A stretch of 64,000 nucleotides of DNA. Source: CBDDFV01 sp965227335 (GTDB lineage Bacteria; Planctomycetota; Phycisphaerae; Phycisphaerales; SM1A02). How positions within the stretch are numbered: the stretch's first letter is position 1; each line of letters opens with the position of its first letter. Made by a program: the position numbers and the translations under genes. The notes under the pieces are model-generated. The model saw only the letters and a list, made by a program, of their open reading frames with translations, did not search any database and was not told the DNA's origin. Where the stretch lies: positions 1,116,001 to 1,180,000 of the forward strand of contig CBDDFV010000001.1 of the NCBI GenBank assembly GCA_965227335.1, given 5' to 3'. Positions 8,178-17,795 of this stretch are shown one piece after another.

Positions 8178-9545
8178 ATGACATTCAGATCACTTCGGCT
8201 CTCGGAGCCGATCGTTCGCGCCGTCGCCCTGGAGGGCTACGAGACGCCGACACCGATCCAGCAGGAGGCGATTCCCGCCATCCTCAACGGCGACGACGTC
8301 CTGGGCTGCGCCCGCACCGGAGCCGGCAAGACCGGCGCCTTCGCGATGCCCATCCTGCACCGACTCGCCCCCGCCCGGCAGGAACGCCTGCTGAAGGGTC
8401 GTCGACCCCGCGCTCTGGTCCTGTGCCCGACGCGTGAACTCGCCGCCCAGATTCTCGAGAGCTTCAACACCTATCGCGGCAAGCTGCCGCTTCGCGCCGC
8501 CGCGATCTTCGGCGGCGTCAACCAGTTCCACCAGGTCAAGGCCCTGAAGAACGGCCTCGACGTCGTCGTCGCCACGCCGGGTCGCCTGCTCGACCTGATG
8601 AACCAGCGGCTCGTCGACCTGCGGGACATCGAAACGCTTGTCCTCGACGAAGCGGACCACATGCTGGACCTCGGCTTCATCCGGGACATTCGCAAGATCA
8701 TCGACCGGCTTCCCGCCGACCGGCAGACCCTGCTCTTCTCCGCGACCATGCCGCCGGACATCCGCCGGCTCGCGGACGACGTGCTGGTCGAGCCGACCGT
8801 GCTGGAGACCAGCGTCTCCGCCTCGCCCCCGACGACGATCCGGCAGACCGTCTGCTTCGTCGACCGGGCGCAGAAGCTCGACCTGCTCGAACGGGTGCTC
8901 TGCACCGACGGACAGGGACGCACGCTCGTCTTCAGCCGCACCAAGCACGGGGCGGACAAGCTCGTCAAACGTCTCGATCGCGCGGGCATTCCCGCCCGGG
9001 CGATTCACGGCAACAAGACGCAGGGCGCCCGCACGCGAGCGCTCGACGCGTTCAAGTCCGGACGCGTCCGGATCCTGGTCGCGACCGACATCGCGGCCCG
9101 CGGCATCGACGTCGACGACATCACCCATGTCGTCAACTTCGACCTGCCGTCGACCCCGGAAACCTACGTGCACCGGATCGGGCGAACCGCCCGGGCCGGC
9201 GCCTCGGGGGTGGCCGTCTCGTTCTGCGAACGGGAACAGCTCGGCGACCTGCGCTCCATCGAGCGCACGGTCGGCGACCGCCTGACGATCGACCGCGAAC
9301 ACGAAGAGCTGCTCTTCGAGCCCCGCGAACAGAATCGCGGCGGCGGCGGCGGCGGCGGCGGTCGTCCCGACCGGTCGAAATCAAACCGATCGAACTCGAA
9401 CCGATCGAGCTCGAACCGATCCAGGCAGGGGCGGAAACCTCGCGCCCGAAAGGCGGACGGCGGATCACGCCGGAACGCCGCCCCTTCCAAGCGGAGCGGC
9501 CGCGCCGGTCGACCCGCCCGATCGCGGGCGCAGTCGACCGGCTGA
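8178..9545 (+). CDS. rhlE: DEAD-box ATP-dependent RNA helicase (RhlE-like)
   Basis: A 455-residue helicase if started at the ATG at 8178, where the family N-terminus MTFRSLRLSEPIVRAVALEGY begins; an in-frame upstream ATG at 8094 would add 28 unrelated residues. Motifs: Q motif PTPIQQEAIP, motif I ARTGAGKT, PTRELAAQ, TPGRLLDL, DEAD as VLDEADHMLD, SAT, then the C-terminal core with ARGIDVDDITHVVNFDLP and HRIGRTARAG. The last 90 residues are basic, with a run of eight Gly and SNRS repeats, likely an RNA-binding tail. It probably unwinds structured RNA in ribosome assembly or mRNA decay. An RRM-protein gene lies 135 bp downstream on the same strand, as expected for a cold or RNA-structure response pair. 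Confidence 0.93.
   Translation: MTFRSLRLSEPIVRAVALEGYETPTPIQQEAIPAILNGDDVLGCARTGAGKTGAFAMPILHRLAPARQERLLKGRRPRALVLCPTRELAAQILESFNTYRGKLPLRAAAIFGGVNQFHQVKALKNGLDVVVATPGRLLDLMNQRLVDLRDIETLVLDEADHMLDLGFIRDIRKIIDRLPADRQTLLFSATMPPDIRRLADDVLVEPTVLETSVSASPPTTIRQTVCFVDRAQKLDLLERVLCTDGQGRTLVFSRTKHGADKLVKRLDRAGIPARAIHGNKTQGARTRALDAFKSGRVRILVATDIAARGIDVDDITHVVNFDLPSTPETYVHRIGRTARAGASGVAVSFCEREQLGDLRSIERTVGDRLTIDREHEELLFEPREQNRGGGGGGGGRPDRSKSNRSNSNRSSSNRSRQGRKPRARKADGGSRRNAAPSKRSGRAGRPARSRAQSTG
9378..9422 (+). repeat. Short tandem repeat coding SNRS units in helicase tail
   Basis: Three near-copies of a 15-bp unit built on TCGAACCGATC encode successive S-N-R-S peptides in the basic tail of the helicase. 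The repeat stays in frame and probably arose by slippage. Confidence 0.6.
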
Positions 9546-9680
9546 CTCAGAAACATCCCGCCGTCGTCAGCGCGCCCGTGGGGGCGAATCGCGCGACGGC
9601 TTCTCACCCGGTTCGCCCCGGCGAACCACGCATCTCGTCCGACGCCCGCATTCGGCGGGACGGACCCCTGGAGCATCATC

Positions 9681-9974
<294 letters not shown>

Positions 9975-10010
9975 TCAGTCCCGCACGTCATCCCGACGTG
10001 TCCAAACAAA

Positions 10011-10050
10011 CCGACGCAGCGAACGGTCATCGTTCGCTGCGTCGGTCGTT
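10011..10050 (+). terminator. Intrinsic terminator after RRM-protein gene
   Basis: A perfect 15-bp stem (10011-10025 with 10031-10045), 5-nt loop GTCAT, then TCGTTTTG. It lies 37 bp after the RRM gene stop. Confidence 0.85.
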
Positions 10051-10089
10051 TTGCGCCGCCCCCTCACACCACCCTGTGATTGGATCGTC

Positions 10090-10437
10090 ATGATTCGCTG
10101 GCTGTTCATCGTCGCCGGGGTCGCGGGATTCGGGCTGATGGTCTGGCATGGCACGCAGATGGCCGCCCTCGTCGCGTTCATCGCCCTCCTCGCCACCTTC
10201 GCCACCTTCTGCCTGCAGTACGAAGGACCCAATGACCGCGCCCGCGCCCGCGTGCAGGCGGCCCTCATGAAGCTGCAGCCGAACTCCGACGCCCGCACCC
10301 GCCTCGAATCGGCGAAGGTCGTCCCCAGCGCCATCGAAAAGAATCACCCGATGAACGCCATGACCATGCTCAATATCGTCAGCGGCGTCGCGTGCATGAT
10401 CATCTGCGCCTGGGCCGTGTGGCTCTGGCTCAGCTGA
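10090..10437 (+). CDS. Small three-helix membrane protein of unknown function
   Basis: I start it at the ATG at 10090 (MIRWLFIVAG); the longer TTG-initiated frame from 10051 would begin inside the tail of the preceding terminator. The 115-residue product has two hydrophobic segments near the N-terminus (MIRWLFIVAGVAGFGLMVW and AALVAFIALLATFATF), a charged middle (RARARVQAALMKLQPN) and a C-terminal hydrophobic segment (MLNIVSGVACMIICAWAVWLWL). I do not recognise the family. The last 8 bp overlap the end of mnmC on the opposite strand. Confidence 0.7.
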   Translation: MIRWLFIVAGVAGFGLMVWHGTQMAALVAFIALLATFATFCLQYEGPNDRARARVQAALMKLQPNSDARTRLESAKVVPSAIEKNHPMNAMTMLNIVSGVACMIICAWAVWLWLS

Positions 10438-12268
10438 CCTCGCGACGCGGCCGCCGATCCGGACGCATCGCCTGCGCCGTCGCGCCGTCCGCCGGCGCGG
10501 CTCCGCCCGTCATCTGCGCGGCCAGCATCGCCGCCCCCAACGGCCCCGTCATCAGGCCGTTCGAACCGTGCCCGACCGACACGTACACGCGGTCCGCGAG
10601 GCGGCCCACGACCGGGGCCCGATCGAACGTCGTCGCCCGACCGCCCGCGATCACGGATTCGACCGCGACATCCGTCCGCGTCAGACCATCCACCCGCGCC
10701 GTCAACGCGTCAATCAGATCGTCCGCCGCCGCCATGTCGTCACGCGGGGCCCGCCAGTAGCCGCCCCCGAGATGCACACCCCCGCCGTCGGGAGCCGCGT
10801 AGGCGCCGAAGCAGATCGCCGTGCGTGGCGGCGACCAGTCGCCCGAGAACCGCACCGCCGCCACATGTCCATGGGCGACGTGCGTCGGGGTGACCGCATC
10901 GCCCAGCATCCGCTGCGCATCCAGTCCGTTCGCAAGCACCACCGCGTCCGCCTCCGTGACGACGCCGTCGTCGCCCGCGATCCGCACCGCGCCCGCCGCC
11001 GTCGATTCCAGCCGCAGCGCGGCGGTGTTCAGGCGAACGTCGACGCCGTCGCCGGCCCGTGACAACAACGCCGCGCACACCCGCGGGATCGACACGGACA
11101 GTCCGTGCGCCGCGTACGTGGCGGGCAGATTCACGGGCCAGCCGGAGATCGCCCTCGCTTCCGAGACGTCCACGCCGCGCAGGAACGTCTCCGGCAGACC
11201 GAGTTCCGGCAGATGTTCTAGGAGTCGCTCGATGCGCCGGGCGGCGGCCAGATGCAGCACGGGACACGCTCGCCAGACCTCCGGGTCATGCGTCAGGCCG
11301 TGAAGCAACTGCCGCAGGTGGTGGAGACCGGTGAGCAGTCGCGTCGTCTTCGGCGTCGGTTCGACGGTGAAGTAGGGGTGCGCGAGGCCGCACGGGATGG
11401 CCGACGCCTCCCGGGCCGGGGCGTCGCGTCGTTCGATCAGCGTGGCCCGCACGCCCCGCTCCGCCAGCCCCGCCGCCACGGCGACGCCGGCGATCCCCGC
11501 TCCGATCACGGCGACATGGCGGGGCGGCGTCGGGTCGGGAACGCCCGGTGCATCAACGCGGCGAACGCCCGTCAGCCGCTCCGCCTTCGCACCGAAGCCG
11601 GGCGACTTCTTCACGTCGAATCCCGCCGCGTCGAGCCGTCGACGCACGGCGCCCGCCGCACTGTATGTCGCAAACACCGCCCCCGGTCGTGAACGCGCGC
11701 CGACGAGGGCGCACACCTCGTCCGACCAGATCGACGGGTTCCGCGACGGCGCGAAGCCGTCGAGATACCACGCATCCGCCCGGAAGTCATGACTCTGTAA
11801 CGCCGCGACCGCGTCGTCGTACAGCAGCACGAGTTCAGCCCGATGGATCGGGAACGAGAGACGGAACGTGCCGCGCAACGGCGGCGGACATCGGTCGAGG
11901 AGCTCGCGGACGCCCGCTCGGTTCGACCACGGGCGCAGGGCGCGGCGGAGCTGCACCGCGTCGAGCGGCTGGTGCTCCACCGCCACGTAGCTCAGGAACC
12001 CCGGCCCCGGCCTGTTCGCCCAGGCGTCGAGCGTGAGGATGAAGTTCAGCGCGGCGCCGAAGCCGAGCTCGCCAAGGGTGAAGACGCCCGGGTGACGACG
12101 CCACCGGTCGGGAACGCCGACGCCGTCGAGGAAGGTGTGCGTCGCGCACGCCGCGCCAAATTCCCCGCCCAGAAACGGGTTGTAGACATCGTCGTGCGCG
12201 ACCGACACCGGCTGATCGTCATCCCAGCGAAGGTCAGGGGCGTCGAGCGTGTAGGGCGAGCGCGGCAT
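10430..12268 (-). CDS. mnmC: Bifunctional tRNA mnm5s2U biosynthesis protein MnmC
   Basis: The product of 612 residues starts at MPRSPYTLDAPDLRWDDDQPVS; longer in-frame starts upstream add low-complexity arginine/proline sequence and are unlikely. The N-terminal half (about 1-235) is the SAM-dependent methyltransferase (FLGGEFGAACATHTFLDG; LGELGFGAALNFILTL; AWYLDGFAPSRNPSIWSDEV). The C-terminal half is an FAD-dependent oxidase with the dinucleotide-binding motif GAGIAG and LIERR, ending near VYVSVGHGSNGLMTGPLGA. Together they convert cmnm5(s2)U to mnm5(s2)U at the wobble position of tRNA. Length and domain order match the gammaproteobacterial enzyme (about 660 residues). Confidence 0.9.
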   Translation of the reverse strand: MPRSPYTLDAPDLRWDDDQPVSVAHDDVYNPFLGGEFGAACATHTFLDGVGVPDRWRRHPGVFTLGELGFGAALNFILTLDAWANRPGPGFLSYVAVEHQPLDAVQLRRALRPWSNRAGVRELLDRCPPPLRGTFRLSFPIHRAELVLLYDDAVAALQSHDFRADAWYLDGFAPSRNPSIWSDEVCALVGARSRPGAVFATYSAAGAVRRRLDAAGFDVKKSPGFGAKAERLTGVRRVDAPGVPDPTPPRHVAVIGAGIAGVAVAAGLAERGVRATLIERRDAPAREASAIPCGLAHPYFTVEPTPKTTRLLTGLHHLRQLLHGLTHDPEVWRACPVLHLAAARRIERLLEHLPELGLPETFLRGVDVSEARAISGWPVNLPATYAAHGLSVSIPRVCAALLSRAGDGVDVRLNTAALRLESTAAGAVRIAGDDGVVTEADAVVLANGLDAQRMLGDAVTPTHVAHGHVAAVRFSGDWSPPRTAICFGAYAAPDGGGVHLGGGYWRAPRDDMAAADDLIDALTARVDGLTRTDVAVESVIAGGRATTFDRAPVVGRLADRVYVSVGHGSNGLMTGPLGAAMLAAQMTGGAAPADGATAQAMRPDRRPRREVS

Positions 12269-12332
12269 TGGCGCTCGCAGCGTACCCGGTCGCGTACCCG
12301 GTCGCGTGGTCGGGTGGTGGTGATCGCGCGTT

Positions 12333-13826
12333 TCAGTTGGTGGGGACGATCGCCGTCGCGAAGGCCGGCGATCCGGCGTCGGCGTCGCCGGCCGCGATGG
12401 CGGCGGCGAGCCGGGCCGCGGTCTCTCGCTGTGATGCGGACAGACGATCGGCCGTCTGGTCGGCGAGGGCCATGGCGTCGGTCCGGCCCTGGGCGGCGGC
12501 GAGCGCGTAGTACGCGTGGGCCCGTACGTCGTCGCGCACGACGCCCCGTCCGTATTCGTACATCGTCCCCAGACGCACCTGGGCGACGGCATCGCCCGCC
12601 GCGGCGGCCGACGCGTACAGGCCGGCCGCTTCGGTCAGGTCCTTCGGCACGCCGCGCCCCTGCACGTACATCAACGCGAGATTGCGCTGGGCGACGGTCC
12701 GGCCCTGGTTGGACGCGGCCCGCAGCCATTTCGCGGCGGCGACATCGTCCGCTGGCACGCCTTCGCCGCGCAGATGCATCAGGCCGAGGTTCGCCTGCGC
12801 GCGGGCGAAGCCCTGCTCCGCCGCACGCTGGAACCACGCCGCTGCGATCGCATCGCTCTGTTCGCCGCCCCGTCCCATGTGGAACAGGTGGCCGAGGGCG
12901 TACTGGGATTCCGGGATGTTCTGCAACGACGCTTCCGCCAGCAGTCGACGCGCCTGACGGTCATCCTGCGGAACGTGAGTCCCCTCGAGGTACATCAGCG
13001 CCAGGTTGTGCTGGGCGTTGCCGAAGCCCTGCGCCGCCGCCTGCTCGTACCAGGAGGCCGCGTGCGCGAACGACTGCTCCACGCCGTCGCCGTTCTCATA
13101 CATCACGCCGAGATTGTGTTGCGCCGATGCGAGTCCCTGGGACGCCGCTTGCTCCAGCCACTCCGCCGCTCGGGCCGGATCGCGGCGGACGCCTTGTCCC
13201 TGGTCGTACATCACGCCGAGCGAATACTGGGCGACCGGATACCCCTGCCGCGCCGACTTCGCGTACCACGAGAGCGCCCGGCCGAAGTCGCGATCGACGC
13301 CGACGCCGTCGTAGTACATCGAGCCGAGAAGGAACTGCGCCTTGGCGTCGCCGGCCTTCGCGTCCTCCGTCAACCTCTCGTGCGCCTTGAAGTGCGCTTC
13401 AGGATCTTCCTCGCCGAGGAGCTCCATCAGACTCAGATTGTTGCGGGCCATGACCTCGCCCTGGGCGGCCGCCTGGCGAAAGAGATGGCGGGCGCGGGCT
13501 CGATCCTCCGGCACGCCGGCGCCCCGGTAGTACAGCCGGCCGAGGTTCGTGCGGGCGCGGGCGTGACCCTGATTCGCCGCCTGCTCATACCAGACCGCGG
13601 CCGCGGCGGGGCTCTGCTCGACGCCTCGTCCTTCTTCGTACATGACCCCCAACAGGAACTGCGCTTCGGCGTCGCCTGTCTCGGCGTGCGATCGCCAGGC
13701 GTCCACGGCGCCGTCGACGTCGCCGTTGTTGAACGCGTTGAATCCCTGTCCGACCGGCGAGCTGCAGGCCGTGAGCAACGCGAGGCAGCCGCCGCTGAGA
13801 AGTCCGAGCGTCGAGCGAATGGTCAT
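12333..13826 (-). CDS. Sel1-repeat lipoprotein
   Basis: Start chosen at the ATG at 13824-13826, preceded by GGAGGAGGAAT; an upstream in-frame start adds 47 unlikely residues. The 497-residue product has a lipoprotein signal (LALLTACSS) and about eleven Sel1-like repeats of about 36 residues, recognised by LGVMYEEGRGV, LGSMYYDGVGV, LGVMYENGDGV and similar; the third unit (LSLMELLGEED) is degenerate. Sel1 repeats form an alpha-helical solenoid used for protein binding, often in signalling or envelope complexes. Partner and role are not visible. It is followed on the same strand, after 64 bp, by mnmC. Confidence 0.88.
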   Translation of the reverse strand: MTIRSTLGLLSGGCLALLTACSSPVGQGFNAFNNGDVDGAVDAWRSHAETGDAEAQFLLGVMYEEGRGVEQSPAAAAVWYEQAANQGHARARTNLGRLYYRGAGVPEDRARARHLFRQAAAQGEVMARNNLSLMELLGEEDPEAHFKAHERLTEDAKAGDAKAQFLLGSMYYDGVGVDRDFGRALSWYAKSARQGYPVAQYSLGVMYDQGQGVRRDPARAAEWLEQAASQGLASAQHNLGVMYENGDGVEQSFAHAASWYEQAAAQGFGNAQHNLALMYLEGTHVPQDDRQARRLLAEASLQNIPESQYALGHLFHMGRGGEQSDAIAAAWFQRAAEQGFARAQANLGLMHLRGEGVPADDVAAAKWLRAASNQGRTVAQRNLALMYVQGRGVPKDLTEAAGLYASAAAAGDAVAQVRLGTMYEYGRGVVRDDVRAHAYYALAAAQGRTDAMALADQTADRLSASQRETAARLAAAIAAGDADAGSPAFATAIVPTN

Positions 13827-14160
13827 GTCGATTCCTCCTCCCGGTCGATCGGAGGTCTCGACGGCTCGATTAAGGTCCGACTGTATTAATTCGCAGGGTC
13901 CGGGCGTCCGCGGGGCCTCGGCGTGCATCCCCGACCGATAAGCGTGGAGCGCACCCGCCCGATACACGAAAGCCCGCCGACGCGGATGCGCCGGCGGGCT
14001 CGAGTGGGGGTCGATCGAAGGCGTCGCGTGGGGTCGGCGGGATTCGACGCAACACGAATCCGAGCGTCGCCTTCGATCGGGGCCGGACGCTCAGGACGTC
14101 CGGCGAAGCGGAGTGAGCGGAGCGACGCGGGGCCGCCCCTGGAGGAGAGGAGTCTTCGAG
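13827..14160. other. Intergenic region with Sel1 gene leader and fasciclin gene terminator
   Basis: No gene is supported here. The left end holds the ribosome site of the Sel1-repeat gene; a GC-rich hairpin at 13971-14000 probably ends the fasciclin-gene transcript. Confidence 0.6.
13966..14000 (-). terminator. Probable terminator of the CIA30/fasciclin gene
   Basis: On the minus strand a 9-bp stem AGCCCGCCG/CGGCGGGCT encloses a 12-nt loop and runs into TTTCGTG. The T-run is short, so confidence is moderate. Confidence 0.5.
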
Positions 14161-15933
14161 TCAGTGACGCTGAGCGTTCGCCATCTCACGAGAGAGAAGC
14201 GTGAACGCCCGGTCCATCGCACGTCGGTAGGCCCACGCACGGTCCGTGTCGTCCTGACCGACGCCGGCTTCAAGACCTTCCCGCAGAGCGTCGGCCACGC
14301 CGTCGCCGAGGTCGGCCCCGAAGACCAGACACGCGGTCATCGCCACCTCGTAGAGGTCGGCGCACGCGCCACGCTGGCCTTCGTTGTACCGCGGGGCGCC
14401 CCGCTCGACCGCGAGCTCCAGCAGACGCATGGCGGCGGCGGGCGGGTCCATGGCCATGATGTCCGACGACCCCGACGAGGCCGTCGGCGGCAGCAGGACC
14501 GCATCGATGACGTGAATCACGCCGTTCGCGGCGGCGACGTCCGTCGCCACGATTCGCGACTCGTTCACCCGCAACGCGCCGTCGCGGAAACCAATGTCGA
14601 TCGTATCGCCCTGCAGCGTGGCGGGAGCGGCGCCGCCCACGACGTCCGCCGCGAACGCGCGGCCGGACACCACGTGGTACTTGAGGATCTCGGCGAGCTG
14701 CGTCGGGTTGGCGAGCAACGCCTGGATGGTGTCGTCGCCGAGGGCGGCGAAAGCCTTGTCGGTCGGGGCGAACACGGTGAACGGACCGTCGCCGTTCAGC
14801 GCTTCGGCCAGACCGGCGGCCTTCGCCGCCGCAAGCAGCGTCTTGAACGAACCGGCATTCTGCGCGACCGCCGGGATTCGATTCAGTTCGGGCTTGAGCA
14901 CATCGTCGATGAGGTGGATCACGCCGTTGCTCGTCCGGATGTCCGACGCGATCACGCGGGCGTTGTTGATCTTCAGGCCCTCGGCGTCGAACGCGATCTT
15001 CAGCCGCTGACCATTCAGCGTCGCGACCTGCGAACGACCGGCCAGCGCCGCCGCGGAGAGATCGCCGGAGATGACGTGATACGTCAGCACGTTCGTGAGG
15101 GCGGGCTTGTTCTCGAGAAGCCGGCCGACGAGGTGCGCGTTCTTCTCAAACGCGTCATCGACGGGAGCGAGGACGGTGAACGGACCCTCGCCACGCAGGG
15201 CGTCGACAAGGCCGGCCTCGCTGACGGCGGTCACGAGCATATCGGTGACGCCGGAGTTGATTGCGGTGTCGACGATGTCCGGCGCGCTGGACGAGTTGAT
15301 CTGGGCCAGGGCGTCGGAGGCGTCGCCGCGATAGGTGCGGATCCAGTCGACCTCGAGGTTGAAGGGGCCGTCGAGACCGTCGTAGATGAGGAAACCGACG
15401 GTGCGGACGGCGTTGGGATCCAGGTCCGCCGCGCGACCGGAGACAGGCTGTCCGTAGATGAACGGCTCGTAGCTTTCGAAGGGGACGGTGACGATGCGCC
15501 ACTCGTCGGCGGTCGGCTGGAACTCACTCCAGTAGGCGACTTCGATGCCTCGGTGGCGGCTGCCGGTCTGCATCTGGGCCTTGTAGGTGCGGCCGTCGCC
15601 GCGCACCCGCATCATGATCCCGTCCGCGTTGTCGAGGGCGCCTTCATCGATCCGCATGCGGATCGAGGAGAACCCGCCGCCGTTGGTGTTGGTCGAGCCG
15701 GCGAAGATCAGCTTGCCGTCTTCGAAGCTCGGACCGCCGGAGGAGCGTCCGCCCATCACGTTGTCGTTGACGGTGAACACGCGGTCGGCGATCGCCGCGT
15801 CATCGAAGTCAGCCAGAACCCGAACATTCGTCGAATTCCCGCCGGCGGCGGAGAGCGGGGCGAGGAGTCCGACGGCGAGGGCGCCCCCGGCGAAGAGGGC
15901 GTTGCGACCAACGTTGCGGGCGGATCGATGCAT
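14161..15933 (-). CDS. Exported CIA30-like plus double fasciclin (FAS1) domain protein
   Basis: A 590-residue exported protein with an N-terminal signal-like segment (ALFAGGALAVGLLAPLSAAGG). Residues about 38-200 resemble the CIA30/NDUFAF1 galactose-binding-like fold (LADFDD..., NDNVMGGRSSGG, IRMRIDEG, LEVDWIRTY). Two FAS1 domains follow (about 212-335 and 345-480), each with PFTVLAPVDDAF or PFTVFAPTDKAF, LTYHVISG or LKYHVVSG and NGVIHLIDDV or NGVIHVIDAV. The last about 105 residues form a separate helical unit (AAAMRLLELAVERGAPRYNEGQ...). FAS1 domains mediate adhesion; CIA30-like domains bind ligands in assembly factors. The combination suggests a surface or periplasmic adhesion/assembly protein. 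A terminator-like hairpin follows. Confidence 0.87.
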   Translation of the reverse strand: MHRSARNVGRNALFAGGALAVGLLAPLSAAGGNSTNVRVLADFDDAAIADRVFTVNDNVMGGRSSGGPSFEDGKLIFAGSTNTNGGGFSSIRMRIDEGALDNADGIMMRVRGDGRTYKAQMQTGSRHRGIEVAYWSEFQPTADEWRIVTVPFESYEPFIYGQPVSGRAADLDPNAVRTVGFLIYDGLDGPFNLEVDWIRTYRGDASDALAQINSSSAPDIVDTAINSGVTDMLVTAVSEAGLVDALRGEGPFTVLAPVDDAFEKNAHLVGRLLENKPALTNVLTYHVISGDLSAAALAGRSQVATLNGQRLKIAFDAEGLKINNARVIASDIRTSNGVIHLIDDVLKPELNRIPAVAQNAGSFKTLLAAAKAAGLAEALNGDGPFTVFAPTDKAFAALGDDTIQALLANPTQLAEILKYHVVSGRAFAADVVGGAAPATLQGDTIDIGFRDGALRVNESRIVATDVAAANGVIHVIDAVLLPPTASSGSSDIMAMDPPAAAMRLLELAVERGAPRYNEGQRGACADLYEVAMTACLVFGADLGDGVADALREGLEAGVGQDDTDRAWAYRRAMDRAFTLLSREMANAQRH

Positions 15934-16055
15934 GGGAGAGAATCCTTGGAAAGGTGACGAGTCTGGTGCGACTTCGCCGCCCGTCCCGGGCTGGATTCTC
16001 TCTCATGAAAGTTCTCGCCCGGCGCCGCCGGGGCGGTTCCGGGGCCGCCGGCCGA

Positions 16056-17717
16056 TCAGCCGCCCCCGCCGGCCGCCGTCGCGGCGCCCTTGACGACGTC
16101 CCAGTGCAGATCGCCGTCCGGGCCCAGCGGGAGATCGAACTGCATCCAGAGCAGCAGCATGATCGTCCACACGATCGTGAACACCACCGTGTACGGCAGC
16201 ATCGTCGAGATCAGCGTCCCCATGCCGCCCTTCGGCACGTACTTCTGCATGAAGACGAGGACGATGACCAGGTACGCGTTGAGCGGCGTGATGATGTTGC
16301 TCACCGAATCGCCGATCCGGTACGCGGCCTGCGTCAGCTCGGGACTGATGCCGACCAGCATGAACATCGGGATGAAGATCGGCGCGAACATCGCGTACTT
16401 CGCGCTCATCGACCCCACGAACAGATTGAACAGCACCGTCAGCAGAATGAACGCCACGATCAGAATCGCCGGCGACATGTCCGCCTGACCCAGCGCCTGG
16501 CCGCCCGCCATCGCCAGCATCCGGTCCAGTCCCGACCACTTGAACGATTCAATGAACTGCGCGGCGAAGAACGCGAGCACGATGATCGGCGCCATCGCCG
16601 CCATCGACTCCAGCATCAGCTTCGCCGCCTGCTTGTCCGATTTGATCTCGCCGATGACCACGCCGTAGGTCAGACCGGGAACCGCAAACGCAAAGAAGAT
16701 GATCGGCACGATCACGTCGACCCAGCGGTCGAAGAGCGGTCCCTTGCCGTACAACGGCGCGTTCGGGATGAAGATCATCGCGAAGAAGATCCCCAGCGTG
16801 AACGCCAGCGACGCCGCCGCCCAACCCATCGCCCGCAATTCGCCCGGCGACAGCCGGTGCGCGTCGAGACCCTCGCCGACGTGGGCCGGCGGTCCGCCCT
16901 CTTCCTCCGGCTTGGTCTTCAGACGACGCTCGACGAACCACGCCGTCGTCGCCCAGCCCGCGAGCGTGATGACGAACGTCGACGCGACCATGAAGTACCA
17001 GTTGCACGCCGGGTTCATCTCGTACGCCGGATCAATCACCTGGCCGCCGGTGGTGGCGAAGCCCGCCAGCATCGGATCCAGACCCGTGATGAAGAGGTTC
17101 GCGTTGAACCCCGCCGACACCCCCGCGAACACCGCCGCGATCCCCGCCAGCGGCGAACGCCCGAGCGAGGCGTACAACAGCGCGGCGAGCGGCGGCAGCA
17201 CCACGTACCCCGCGTCCATCGCCATCGACGACATGATGCCGATGAACACCATCGACGGCGTCAACAGCTTCCCCGGCACGATCAGCACGAACCCCTTGAG
17301 CAACGCCCCGAGCAAACCCGTCCGTTCCGCGATCCCGATCCCCAGCATGCCGACCAGCACCACGCCGAGCGGCGGGAACGCCATGAAGTTGTCGACAAGA
17401 CTGTCCAGCAGCCAGTAGATCCCGTCCCGGGTGAGCAGATTCTTCGCGACCAGCGGCTCGCCCTCCGCCCGCCACTCCAGCTCCGGCTTGCCTTCGGCGT
17501 CGAGCACCTGTCCGCCGCCCGCATCAAGGACGGGAACCGGCAGCTTCGGCTGGACGCTGAGATCCATCTGGACCGCGGCCCACGAGAGCACCATCACCAG
17601 CAGCGTCCCGAGCAGGAACAGCGTCGCGGGATCAGGCAGCTTGTTGCCGACGAGCTCGATCATGTCGAGCACGCCGCCACGCTTGCCGGCGCCGGGAGTG
17701 GGGGATGCGTCTGCCAT
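16056..17717 (-). CDS. abgT: AbgT-family transporter
   Basis: A 553-residue polytopic inner-membrane protein of the AbgT family, near the family's usual length of about 510-550. Diagnostic segments include GKLPDPATLF-type start (VGNKLPDPATLFLLGTLLV), YWLLDSLVDNFMAFPPLGVVLVGMLGIG, MSSMAMDAGYVVLPPLAA and FVGSMSAKYAMFAPIFIPMF. AbgT family members import p-aminobenzoyl-glutamate or export sulfonamide-like antimetabolites using an ion gradient; the sequence does not say which applies here. An in-frame insert after the first helix is rich in Gly/Glu. It is a single gene with truC upstream in the same orientation (78 bp apart). Confidence 0.92.
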   Translation of the reverse strand: MADASPTPGAGKRGGVLDMIELVGNKLPDPATLFLLGTLLVMVLSWAAVQMDLSVQPKLPVPVLDAGGGQVLDAEGKPELEWRAEGEPLVAKNLLTRDGIYWLLDSLVDNFMAFPPLGVVLVGMLGIGIAERTGLLGALLKGFVLIVPGKLLTPSMVFIGIMSSMAMDAGYVVLPPLAALLYASLGRSPLAGIAAVFAGVSAGFNANLFITGLDPMLAGFATTGGQVIDPAYEMNPACNWYFMVASTFVITLAGWATTAWFVERRLKTKPEEEGGPPAHVGEGLDAHRLSPGELRAMGWAAASLAFTLGIFFAMIFIPNAPLYGKGPLFDRWVDVIVPIIFFAFAVPGLTYGVVIGEIKSDKQAAKLMLESMAAMAPIIVLAFFAAQFIESFKWSGLDRMLAMAGGQALGQADMSPAILIVAFILLTVLFNLFVGSMSAKYAMFAPIFIPMFMLVGISPELTQAAYRIGDSVSNIITPLNAYLVIVLVFMQKYVPKGGMGTLISTMLPYTVVFTIVWTIMLLLWMQFDLPLGPDGDLHWDVVKGAATAAGGGG

Positions 17718-17795
17718 GGTGTCAGCTCTCCTGAGGACTGCGGGGGGTCGACCGATTGTGATGATCGCGGACGCCCCGTCAACCCGACGGGCCGC

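Noticed and set aside
12268..12592. 108-residue N-terminal extension of MnmC
   Set aside because: Low-complexity Pro/Arg/Thr sequence overlapping the Sel1 gene end; the family N-terminus begins at 12268.
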